Assembly (NCBI GenBank): GCA_034359265.1 | Contig: CP136892.1 | Coordinates: 10,402,501 to 10,466,500 of the forward strand | Direction: 5' to 3' | Length of the DNA stretch: 64,000 bases | Source: Canna indica | Lineage: Eukaryota > Streptophyta > Magnoliopsida > Zingiberales > Cannaceae | Part shown: one piece after another, positions 12,801-21,029 of the stretch | Numbering within the stretch: position 1 is the stretch's first letter | How the letters are laid out: each line of letters opens with the position of its first letter | Translations under genes and position numbers: made by a program | Notes under the pieces: generated by a model | Databases searched by the model: none | Seen by the model: the letters and a program-made list of their open reading frames with translations, nothing else | Told to the model about the DNA's origin: nothing

Positions 12801-13257
12801 TTAGCTTAGGCTTGTCAGGCTTAGCTTGTGCATTTCGTGAAGCCTTTGCCTGGCCTTTTGGACCATATTTCTCCTGAAGTAGATAGATACAAAGTAAAAA
12901 AGAGGAACATAAATCCATATTAAATAATGTAGGACAATTATAAGTGAAAAAAATAACATTAGTTTATATTTCAAGGATTGAGTTGATCGCAGAGATTTTA
13001 TTTTTTCTAGAAATACAAAAGCATTGAGCCGATTCGATGCATGAAAGCTAAGAGATTTTGGGAGGAAAACCAAAATGTGATCAAGGAACCACATAATGCA
13101 TCGATCGAAAAAAAAGGACGGTGGAAGAAAAAAGGATCAGAGAGATCAATCGACCAACCTTGTAGGCAGATCATATGCGGAGTGATTGGGAAGATTCCAA
13201 ATAGAGACGTATCTAGGATGATTCCCCTTTCTCCGATCTCGCTGCCAAATAGAGGAG
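9900..13257 (-). other. CACTA interior: non-coding with possible captured exon pieces
   Basis: Most of this is AT-rich sequence without a gene. On the minus strand three short open stretches look like exon fragments. About 11757-11845 reads VEIKHKVLGELDEVRQLELC. About 12370-12483 reads DVHVAQYVTYKGRNSLLQCE after a CAG. About 12735-12880 reads KYGPKGQAKASRNAQAKPDK and ends in LSSRPHWFC. I do not recognise any of them, and I cannot show that they come from one gene. Around 10500-10600 a 'gggtaaattacatgtccacc' sequence resembles the end of a small dispersed element. Confidence 0.35.
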
Positions 13258-13422
13258 GTAGATATCGCAGTCCTGGTAGACTGCTCTGGCGAGCTGAATG
13301 CATTGATTTTGCCCGCCGCTGATGTTGGTTCCCCTTTCTCTGATGCCAGTCTGGTCTCCAAACTCCATGATCTCCAGGTCCTTCTCCAAGCAGCAAACCC
13401 GAATGACCTCGTACCTCTCTAT
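13258..13422 (-). pseudogene. Captured fragment of an ABCC (MRP-type) transporter gene
   Basis: The minus strand is open for about 55 codons and reads [19 protein letters not shown], then [20 protein letters not shown], then [14 protein letters not shown]. This is the stretch of the first nucleotide-binding domain of plant ABCC transporters that includes the ABC signature (normally LSGGQ, here ISGGQ, at 13309-13329). Full proteins of this family exceed 1400 residues and pump glutathione conjugates and other anions across the vacuolar or plasma membrane. Here the Walker A and Walker B motifs are missing. Similarity stops at about 13258, just where the Walker B region should begin. The fragment sits inside the CACTA element, so it is transduplicated host sequence and not a working gene. 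The Copia element inserted 7 bp beyond it. Confidence 0.8.
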
Positions 13423-13433
13423 GCCACACGGCC

Positions 13434-13705
13434 TATAAAGGATTAAAATCCTAACCCATGTTAATTTAGTATTAGGCTTTAACAGAGGTTACAGAGTCAT
13501 TTGTCACTGAGATATGTACGATGATTTATTTAGCCTCTTCTTCAAATCCCAAAACACGTGTCAGGTTGTTAGTACCTTACTGTTTTAGATCAATGATTGT
13601 TGTTCATCGTTTGCTTGTATAAATACCCTCAGCAGTAATGAAAAAAGTTCATCTGGTTTTTCTCGCCATTTCTCTTCTCTGTTCTTCTATCCTCCAGCTT
13701 CATTA
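13434..13705 (+). repeat. 5' LTR of the full-length Copia element
   Basis: It starts TATAAAGGATTAAAATCC and ends CTTCATTA. Its termini are therefore TA...TA instead of the usual TG...CA, confirmed by the CGGCC target duplication directly outside both LTRs. It contains a G-box-like ACACGTGTC (about 13555-13563). Confidence 0.92.
13618..13625 (+). promoter_or_regulatory. TATA box of the Copia LTR
   Basis: TATAAATA lies 81-88 bp before the LTR end, in the right place to drive the genomic RNA. The same sequence occurs in the 3' LTR. Confidence 0.6.
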
Positions 13706-13718
13706 TGGTATCAGAGCT
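13706..13718 (+). promoter_or_regulatory. Primer-binding site of the Copia element
   Basis: TGGTATCAGAGCT directly follows the 5' LTR. This is the usual plant Copia site, complementary to the 3' end of initiator methionine tRNA, where minus-strand DNA synthesis starts. Confidence 0.9.
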
Positions 13719-13766
13719 ATAGTACTCCACCGAGTTTTTTTTTTCCGATCCTCCTCAAGAGTTGTC

Positions 13767-16700
13767 ATGGTGACAAATGAGGCAATGGGCGGACAAGGAG
13801 TGATCAATCCGATCACTCAAACCACTCAGGTCATCACGATCAATCCAGCGGCGCAGTTGCCGATCAAGCTTGTTGGCGCTAGCAATTACCTAAACTGGAA
13901 GACTCAGCACAAACTTCTATTACTCGGGTATGATCTAACCTCGTATATAGATGGATCGTTTCCTTGTCCTCCGATCGACAGTCCAGATCGTAAAACCTGG
14001 ATCAGGCAAGACAGTCTGATCAGGCATGCGATCATAGCTTCTGTTGAACCTGCCATTGTTACTGTGATTGCCACTTCCACTACTGCGTGTATAGCTTGGA
14101 ACAAACTTACATTACAATTTGCGAATAAGTCACAGTCAAGAGTGTATGCTTTACAGGATTCATTATCTAGAATTAACAAAGACAGTAGGTCAATTTCTGA
14201 TTACTTCAATGACATAAGATCTATTGTGAATGAACTGGCACTGGCTGGATCACCGATTAATGATGCTGCACTTGTAATAAAAATTCTTGGAGGACTAGGC
14301 TCCGAGTACAATGATATCAGTGCAGCGATTAGATCGCGTGACACTGCAATATCTCTAGAAGAGTTGTATGACAAATTGTGTGGACATGAGGCTTTTTTGA
14401 TGCACAGATCCAACAAAGTTTCCGTGACTGCTCAATTCACACAGAAACAAGAATCAAACTCTAATCAAAATAAGAAGCAGTTCAGTCAGAAACAAAATTA
14501 CAATCAAACCTCAAATTTGCGCAGATCTCCTGCTAACAATTCAAGACAAAACAATTGGAGGCCTCCTGGTCCTCCTCAAAACAACAGGATCAGGTTACAG
14601 TGTCAATTGTGTGACAAAATAGGACACTCTGCGAAAACCTGTAGATCCAAGTCACACAACCATGAAGAAGCACAAGCTTACCACATCAGTCGGCAGAACA
14701 ATCAAGGAAACTGGGTAATGGATTCCGGAGCTTCTCATCATGTAACAAGTGACACCGAGAATCTTCATTTTGCTTCTGAATACTCTGGCGAAGAAGGTCT
14801 TACAGTAGGAGATGGTAAGACTATCAGTATAAGCCATACGGGTAAATCAGTATTAACTAACTCTGGGAATAAGTTTGTTCTGAATAATGTTGTTTGTGCT
14901 CCTCATATACACAGAAATCTAATTTCTGTAGCTCAGTTTTGCACTCAAAATAATGTGTCTACTGAATTCTTTCCCACTTATTTCATTGTGAAGGATCTTC
15001 AAACAGGTGTGATTCTTGCTCGAGGTCTGAATAAATCGAACATCTATGAATGGGCTGGTGATATACCTCCTTCAGTCAACTTTGCTTCAACACCAAATAA
15101 AGCTTCCCTCCACATTTGGCATCACAGACTTGGTCATCCTAATCCCAGAACACTCAAGTATCTCATTTCCACATTTCATTTACCAATTTCTAAGTCTATA
15201 CATCTACAATGTGATGCTTGTTCATGTAATAAGAGTCATAGACTTCCTTTTGTTAAATTCACTTTACGCAGCAGTAAACCTTTAGAACTGTTGTTTTCCA
15301 ATGTCTGGGGTCCCTCCCCAATTGTATCTGATGATAGTTTCAAATACTATCTGTTAATAGTGGATCATTTCACCAAATATATATGGCTTTTTCCTCTCAA
15401 AGCTAAGTCAGAAGTTGTGAGTGTATTTGTCAATTTCAAAACTCTGGTAGAAAAACAATTTAACACTCCTATTCTCAATTTCTACTCTGATGGAGGAGGA
15501 GAGTTTATAGCTTTAACTGATATCTTTGTGAAAAGTGGTATTCAACATCTAATCTCTCCACCTTATACTCCACAAAGAATTAGTCCAGTTGAAAGACGAC
15601 ATCGTCACATACTTGAAACGGCCACATCTTTACTGCATCATGCTTCTTTACCTCTGAAACTTTGGCCTTATGCATATGCAACAGCTACATTCTTAATCAA
15701 CAGGTTACCAACACCTGTGTTACAAGGTATCTCACCTTATCAAAAGCTATTCCATAATATCCCTAACTACAATTCCATGAAAAGCTTTGGATGTCTCTGT
15801 TATCCATGGCTTAAACCTTATTCCACAAGCAAGCTTGATCCCAAATCCAAGCCCTGCATTTTTCTTGGTTACTCCATCAAATATCATTCATATCAATGCT
15901 TGGACATCTCCTCTTCCAAGGTATTCACCTCTCGACATGTTCTATTTCATGAGAACATTTTTCCCTTCAAAGTTAATGACCTTCATCTTCCTCGAGCACT
16001 ATCAAATGTTGACAATTGGTATGAAGTCAATACTGACTTAGCTACATCCTCAAATACACCTCATACTGTTACTTATGACATTGCTACACCTCCACCTTCA
16101 TCAACTACTTCTCCTCAAAATCCACCATTACCTTCAATAAACTTACCTAGCTCTCCAAGTCCTGATAGTTGTTCTACCTCGAGCATTAGTCCTCCTGAGA
16201 AGAGTCCTCATCTGCCACCTCAAGTTGAGCAACCAACTAAAATGACAACCAGGTCTCAACATAACATTTTTAAGCCTCGAAAGCCTCTGGACTACAGTGC
16301 ATTATTCACTTTAATTGACACTCCAGTGACAGTGAAACAGACATTAAAAAGTGATCAGTGGAGACAAGCTATGATGGATGAATTTGATGCACTCACTCAA
16401 AACAAAACTTGGACACTAGTTCCCCCTCATCCCTCTCAGAATGTAATCGGGTGTAAGTGGATTTTTAAAGTCAAACAACAAGCAAATGGTGCTGTTGAAA
16501 GGTATAAGGGCCGGTTGGTTGCCAAGGGGTTTAATCAAAGGCCAGGTATTGATTTCAATCTCACATTCAGTCCTTTTGTAAAACCCACAACTATTAGAAT
16601 ATTACTCACAATTGCAACAACAAACAAGTGGCCTCTTTATCAGATTGATGTGAACAATGCCTTCTTACATGGCACTTTGGAAGATGATATATACATGTCA

Positions 16701-17855
16701 CAACCACCAGGTTTCATTAGCAAGGAACATCCTTTATATGTTTGTAAGCTGAACAAAGCCATCTATGGCTTAAAACAAGCTCCGAGAGCCTGGTTCAATG
16801 AATTTAAAAACTACATCTGCTCGATTGGCTTTCAGGAATCGAAGTCAGACAGCTCTCTCTTTATGTTACTCACTTCAACTGTCAAAATTTACTTGCTCAT
16901 GTATGTAGATGATATTATCTTGACAGGCAGTTCTGAAACCAAGATTCAAGAAGTCTATCAGGCCTTATCATTCAGGTTCTCTCTCAAAGACTTGCAGTCA
17001 TTATCCTATTTTCTAGGAATACAGGTTCTTCAGTCTTCCAAAGGTCTGTTTTTATCACAAAAAAAATATATCTCTGATATATTACATAAGTTTCAAATGG
17101 CTGATGCAAAAGGAGTCAAGACTCCTCAAGCTTCCAAAGCTACCCTTCTGTTAAATGACACTTCTGAACCTACAACACAACTTCGATACAGAAGTGCAGT
17201 TGGAGCTCTTCAGTATTTGAGCTTCACAAGACCCGACATCTGCTTTGTGGTCAATCGCCTGTCTCAATTCATGCATTGTCCGAGAGAATCTCATTGGCAG
17301 GCATGTAAACGGGTGTTGAGATATCTCAAAGCCACACAAGATCTTGGTCTTTGCATTTCACCAAGTCTGCCTTTGTCATTAAAAGTGTTTTCGGATTCAG
17401 ACTGGGGCGGTAATATTGAAGACCGATGTTCTACAGGGGCATACATCACCTTTCTTGGTAACACTCCAATCAGCTGGTCATCAAAGAAGCAGCGCACGGT
17501 TGCCAGGTCTTCAACCGAGGCTGAATACCGAGCATTGGCCAATGCCGCTGCAGAAGTTAACTGGGTCCAAAATTTGCTTTCGAGTGTTCTCTGTGACAAT
17601 GTCGGACCAACATTTTTATCCAACAATCCTGCGTTTAACAGCAGAATCAAACACTTACACATTGACTATCATTTTGTAAGAGAACAGGTTCGTGACAAAA
17701 CTCTTCAAATTATCTATGTTCCGTCTAACCAGCAACTCGCAGATTCGCTTATAAAGGTAGTTTCGTCAAAGATATTTCTTGATCATCGATCCAAGATAGG
17801 TCTAACAGATGTTACCACCTATCTTGAGGGGGCATATAAAGGATTAAAATCCTAA
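13767..17855 (+). CDS. Copia Gag-Pol polyprotein
   Basis: The polyprotein is 1362 residues from the ATG at 13767. The frame is open from 13638, but that ATG lies in the LTR before the primer-binding site, so it cannot be the start in genomic RNA translation terms. Visible parts in order: Gag with a UBN2-type region (1 to about 250); zinc knuckle CQLCDKIGHSAKTC (from 279); protease DSGASHH (319); the pre-integrase HHCC region with HHRLGH and CDACSCNKSH (about 450-495); the integrase core; RT with YQIDVNNAFLHG and YVDD (1046); RNase H with SDSDWGG (about 1210) and SSTEAEYRA. In the integrase the motif normally reading SDVWGP is SNVWGP (Asn512), so the first acidic residue of the D,D,E triad is lost. 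The second (SDGGGEF, D575) and third (PVERRH, E609) remain. The last codons and stop run into the 3' LTR. The ORF is otherwise intact, which fits a recent insertion. Confidence 0.93.
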   Translation: MVTNEAMGGQGVINPITQTTQVITINPAAQLPIKLVGASNYLNWKTQHKLLLLGYDLTSYIDGSFPCPPIDSPDRKTWIRQDSLIRHAIIASVEPAIVTVIATSTTACIAWNKLTLQFANKSQSRVYALQDSLSRINKDSRSISDYFNDIRSIVNELALAGSPINDAALVIKILGGLGSEYNDISAAIRSRDTAISLEELYDKLCGHEAFLMHRSNKVSVTAQFTQKQESNSNQNKKQFSQKQNYNQTSNLRRSPANNSRQNNWRPPGPPQNNRIRLQCQLCDKIGHSAKTCRSKSHNHEEAQAYHISRQNNQGNWVMDSGASHHVTSDTENLHFASEYSGEEGLTVGDGKTISISHTGKSVLTNSGNKFVLNNVVCAPHIHRNLISVAQFCTQNNVSTEFFPTYFIVKDLQTGVILARGLNKSNIYEWAGDIPPSVNFASTPNKASLHIWHHRLGHPNPRTLKYLISTFHLPISKSIHLQCDACSCNKSHRLPFVKFTLRSSKPLELLFSNVWGPSPIVSDDSFKYYLLIVDHFTKYIWLFPLKAKSEVVSVFVNFKTLVEKQFNTPILNFYSDGGGEFIALTDIFVKSGIQHLISPPYTPQRISPVERRHRHILETATSLLHHASLPLKLWPYAYATATFLINRLPTPVLQGISPYQKLFHNIPNYNSMKSFGCLCYPWLKPYSTSKLDPKSKPCIFLGYSIKYHSYQCLDISSSKVFTSRHVLFHENIFPFKVNDLHLPRALSNVDNWYEVNTDLATSSNTPHTVTYDIATPPPSSTTSPQNPPLPSINLPSSPSPDSCSTSSISPPEKSPHLPPQVEQPTKMTTRSQHNIFKPRKPLDYSALFTLIDTPVTVKQTLKSDQWRQAMMDEFDALTQNKTWTLVPPHPSQNVIGCKWIFKVKQQANGAVERYKGRLVAKGFNQRPGIDFNLTFSPFVKPTTIRILLTIATTNKWPLYQIDVNNAFLHGTLEDDIYMSQPPGFISKEHPLYVCKLNKAIYGLKQAPRAWFNEFKNYICSIGFQESKSDSSLFMLLTSTVKIYLLMYVDDIILTGSSETKIQEVYQALSFRFSLKDLQSLSYFLGIQVLQSSKGLFLSQKKYISDILHKFQMADAKGVKTPQASKATLLLNDTSEPTTQLRYRSAVGALQYLSFTRPDICFVVNRLSQFMHCPRESHWQACKRVLRYLKATQDLGLCISPSLPLSLKVFSDSDWGGNIEDRCSTGAYITFLGNTPISWSSKKQRTVARSSTEAEYRALANAAAEVNWVQNLLSSVLCDNVGPTFLSNNPAFNSRIKHLHIDYHFVREQVRDKTLQIIYVPSNQQLADSLIKVVSSKIFLDHRSKIGLTDVTTYLEGAYKGLKS

Positions 17856-18106
17856 CCCATGTTAATTTAGTATTAGGCTTTAACAGAGGTTACAGAGTCA
17901 TTTGTCACTAAGATATGTACGATGATTTGTTTAGCCTCTTCTTCAAATCCCAAGACACGTGTCAGGTTGTTAGTACCTTACTGTTTTAGATCAATGGTTG
18001 TTGTTCATCGTTTGCTTGTATAAATACCCTCAGCAGTAATGAATAAAGTTCATCTGGTTTTTCTCGCCATTTCTCTTCTCTGTTCTTCTATCCTCCAGCT
18101 TCATTA
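17835..18106 (+). repeat. 3' LTR of the full-length Copia element
   Basis: This is a 272-bp copy of 13434-13705, again TATAAAGG...CTTCATTA. It is preceded by a short polypurine tract, GAGGGGGCA (17826-17834), that is also coding. The gag-pol stop (TAA, 17853-17855) lies inside the LTR. Confidence 0.92.
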
Positions 18107-19511
18107 CGGCCCACACCACATAACGAAAAGTGCACAAAAAAAGGGAGACGACGACTGACGGCAAAGGGGGGTCATCGACGAAGGATAAAAATAGCGGTCG
18201 AGTGGGGGACGTGGGGGCGGGGAGAGGTTGAGAGAGGGGGGAGAAAAAAGAGCGAGCAGATCTAGGGTTTCACGACTGGGGCGGCGGGAGAAAAAGGATT
18301 TTGCGGTTTAAGATTTTACGATCGGGGCAGTGGGAAAAGAAAAAAATTGGAGGGTGGTGAAAAAAAATTGATCGTCGCAAAACATGATCGCAAAGCTATT
18401 GTTAATCCGTAGCAAAATTGATATTCTGCGACGGCAATTCGAACGGTCGCAATACTGTCGCTAAGTGGCGACGACAATTCACAATAGTCGCAAAATAATA
18501 GCAATTGATATCGTTATTTCACCGTCACAAAAATTGCATCGCAAATTATTGATTTTCTAGTAGTATATATATTATAAAGTAAGTAAAAATATACAATTTT
18601 GGTACAATTGATATTATAATATTTTGAAAATATGGAAGGTAAAAGATAAGATTCTCACCGTGTTACTTTTTAAAACTCCGGAACCGAATTAAGGAATAGA
18701 AACCGTTCAACTATGAAATTAACATGATATTTAATATGACTATAGTTTATGTAAATATAGCCACGAAATATGATTGTGACAAAGAATATATTTCTTCCCA
18801 CAAATATACAATCGAGACAATTATTATATACCACTAATCACAAACTGCTCGTGGCTAGTAAATCAATAATCATATGTATTATTATCGACATAAGAATATA
18901 GAATGACGTCAAATAAACATCATTTGGCGATAAATATATAGCCATGAAATAATTATTATGGTAACAATCTTGGGAACTAATAACCACGAGACATTCGTGG
19001 CTAGTGACTACATCAGTAGCCGCATATACTATTATCATCACAAGAATATAAAATGACGCCAAATAAATATTCTTTGGCGGTAAATATATAGCCATGAACA
19101 AATAGTTGGGGCAAATAATATATTTATTCTCCATATATGTGAATTACTAACCACGATCCATTCGTCGCAATTAATTAACCAACAAATGATTGCGAATTAT
19201 TAACCACGAGTAACTTGTGGGTATTAAATACACATTTGCCACAATATTTTGCTTCGTTACAAAATATATAAATGGCGCCAAAAAAAAATGCTTTGGCGGT
19301 AAATGTATATCCACGAGAGGTTGTTGGTGGTAACTAATATGCGCTTCGTGGCTAATTGCATGCTTTGTTGCCGTGATGCTAAATATTCATGAGAAAAGAG
19401 AAATCAATTGCCACGAACATGTAGAATGTGAGTACAAAGTAATTTATTGTCATAAAAATACGTTTCGTGGATAAAGATTTATGGCTATAAGACTGATCTA
19501 TTGTAGTGATA

Positions 19512-19935
19512 TTCTTGGACTTGACTCGAGCCAGATTAAACGGCTCTGCCCGGGAGCTCCATCCGACCAAACAAGGACATTCACGTCCTCCCTTATCACA
19601 ATAGATATGTCATTACAGGCCCGTCATCTCGGAGATCGGCCTCGATTTATTTTGAGCAATATCCCCGCGAGATTATCGGACGACGTCATCACTTTCGGCC
19701 ACCTGCAATAAATACATACGCACACACACCTCATGATTACCTAAGTTCCAATTTCATTACCTCCACCTTGGAGTCTCATTGACTTGAGTGTCAGAGTGTC
19801 TTTTGCAGGTCCCCCGACCCCCTCCCCACTGGCGTTGAACCTGACCAGGAGAGACACCAAACCATACCAGATTAATTACTCTAGTCCTTAGGCAGAAACA
19901 CTATATAGTATAACTTCCCCTATCTATATGCATGT
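19512..19935 (+). repeat. Gypsy LTR (family B), plus-oriented arm of an inverted pair
   Basis: The sequence carries CGGCTCTGCCCGGGAGC, ATATCCCCGCGA, GCAATAAATACATACGCAC and GACTTGAGTGTCAGAGTGTC. These occur in the same order, reverse-complemented, at 19936-20345. 'ACTTGAGTGTCAGAGTGTC' followed by 'TTTTGCAGGTCCCCC' is typical of the U5 part of many plant gypsy LTRs. The left part is interrupted by the CACTA insertion. Confidence 0.65.
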
Positions 19936-20345
19936 GTTCCTGCTTGAGGATCGGAGCAGTCTGGTCCAGTTCGATGTCTCTCCTAGTCAGGTGCAACTCC
20001 AGCGGAGGGACCTACAAAAGACACTCCGACACTCAAGTCAATAGGTATTCGAGGTGGAGGTAATGGAAATTAGAACTTAGGTTACCTGAGACGTGATGTG
20101 TTTGTATTTATTGCAAGTGGAAGTAATGACGTTGTTGGGTAATTTCGCGGGGATATTACTCGAAGTGGGTCAAGTCTGATCCCGAAGATATCGAGCTTGT
20201 AATGGTGTATCCCTCGTAATTAAGGAGGATGTGGATGTCCTTGTATGGCTGAGTAGAGCCCCCGGTGGAGCCATTTGCTTTGGCTTGAACCGGGTTCAAA
20301 AGTGCGGGCGTTGCTAGGTCGAATTTGGCCGAGCCTAATAGTACT
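19936..20345 (-). repeat. Gypsy LTR (family B), minus-oriented arm of an inverted pair
   Basis: This is the reverse-complement relative of 19512-19935, with shared blocks such as ACACTCCGACACTCAAGTCAA and TTTATTGCAAGTGG. The two arms meet at about 19905-19945, so the pair forms a long imperfect palindrome. It ends at ACTAGTCCAGTCCATA, matching the reverse complement of the start of the fragment at 9093. Confidence 0.65.
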
Positions 20346-21000
20346 AGTCCAGTCCATAACCCCCGAGCTCGACCGAAGTCTGGAGGACTACATGTCGAGC
20401 TCTAAGTGATGTTGATCTACAATCTTGGTTTGTCATGTCGGTTGGACTCTAGAGTGTTTTGCCGAGTTGTTTCAGGCATCAAGTTGCCGCATAAGCCGAG
20501 GTCGGCTTATATGTTGACGTATGGTGACTTTGTTTTGATTCGGGGTGGATCAGACTGACGTATCTTCCTTGTGCCATTTTGTATCTCCTTTACTTCTGTG
20601 CCCAATGTGGCGGCTTAGTAATGCGGTTTTTCCTCTCCTGTGGCGGCTCCTGATTGGTGCTTGTCTTTTCGTTTTGAAAAGCAATCATGATGGAGAAAGT
20701 GTTTGCATGTGTTTGTTGTTTTCTAGGGAACCGTTGTTTGGCAGGTTGGCCGGCTCGGATTAATTTGGGGAGTGACTAATGGCCATTTGCTGGGGGGTTT
20801 ATCGCTTGTCCGCCTATAAAACAATTTTCTCATTTCTATTTTCGAATTTTTCTCGCACTTTTGGTGCTTGGTGCCTTAAAGGTCTTCTTCTAGTTTTGTT
20901 GATCATCTCTTCAACTGTCATCGCCCTCATTTTCCTATGGTGAGTTTTCTAATGTCTTGCTTCGGGTTTTGTAGGTCCGATCTTAGGTTGACTTATCCCC
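20346..21000 (+). other. Gypsy element 5' untranslated region (inferred)
   Basis: No gene is visible here. The stretch follows an LTR (CCCCCGAGCTCGACC at 20362) and leads into the degenerate gypsy ORF starting near 21031. A TATA-like TATAAAACAA lies at 20815. I infer untranslated leader, possibly including LTR sequence of a Tat-like gypsy element. Confidence 0.4.
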
Positions 21001-21029
21001 ATTTTAGGGTATTTGCAATCCTTGTTGGG

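Larger units (their letters stand above)
13434..18106 (+). mobile_element. Full-length Copia retrotransposon (Ale/Retrofit-like)
   Basis: The 4673-bp element has two 272-bp LTRs differing at about five positions by eye, mostly A/G transitions. It carries an initiator-tRNA-Met-type primer-binding site, one uninterrupted gag-pol ORF, a short polypurine tract, and a perfect 5-bp target duplication CGGCC (13429-13433 and 18107-18111). The domain order Gag, zinc knuckle, protease, integrase, RT, RNase H defines Ty1/Copia. The short LTRs and single ORF suggest the Ale/Retrofit lineage (inference). It is the youngest insertion visible in the left cluster, being nested in the CACTA element. Confidence 0.95.
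9199..19508. mobile_element. CACTA (En/Spm-type) DNA transposon, non-autonomous, about 10.3 kb
   Basis: The left end begins CACTACAACAAAT and the right end finishes ATTGTAGTG, an inverted match to CACTACAATAGAT. Both sides are flanked by the 3-bp direct repeat ATA (9196-9198 and 19509-19511), as expected for CACTA elements. Each end has several hundred bases of short subterminal motifs (TCGTGGC, CCACGA and variants) at 9200-9900 and 18360-19500, which in this superfamily bind the transposase. I found no TNP2-like transposase frame, so it probably depends on another copy. Inside are a captured piece of an ABCC transporter gene and a later Copia insertion (13434-18106). Without the Copia and one copy of its 5-bp target site, the element is about 5.6 kb. 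Confidence 0.85.

Noticed and set aside
13638..13766. N-terminal extension of the Copia polyprotein from the ATG at 13638.
   Set aside because: It lies within the LTR and across the primer-binding site. The ATG at 13767 is the plausible Gag start.
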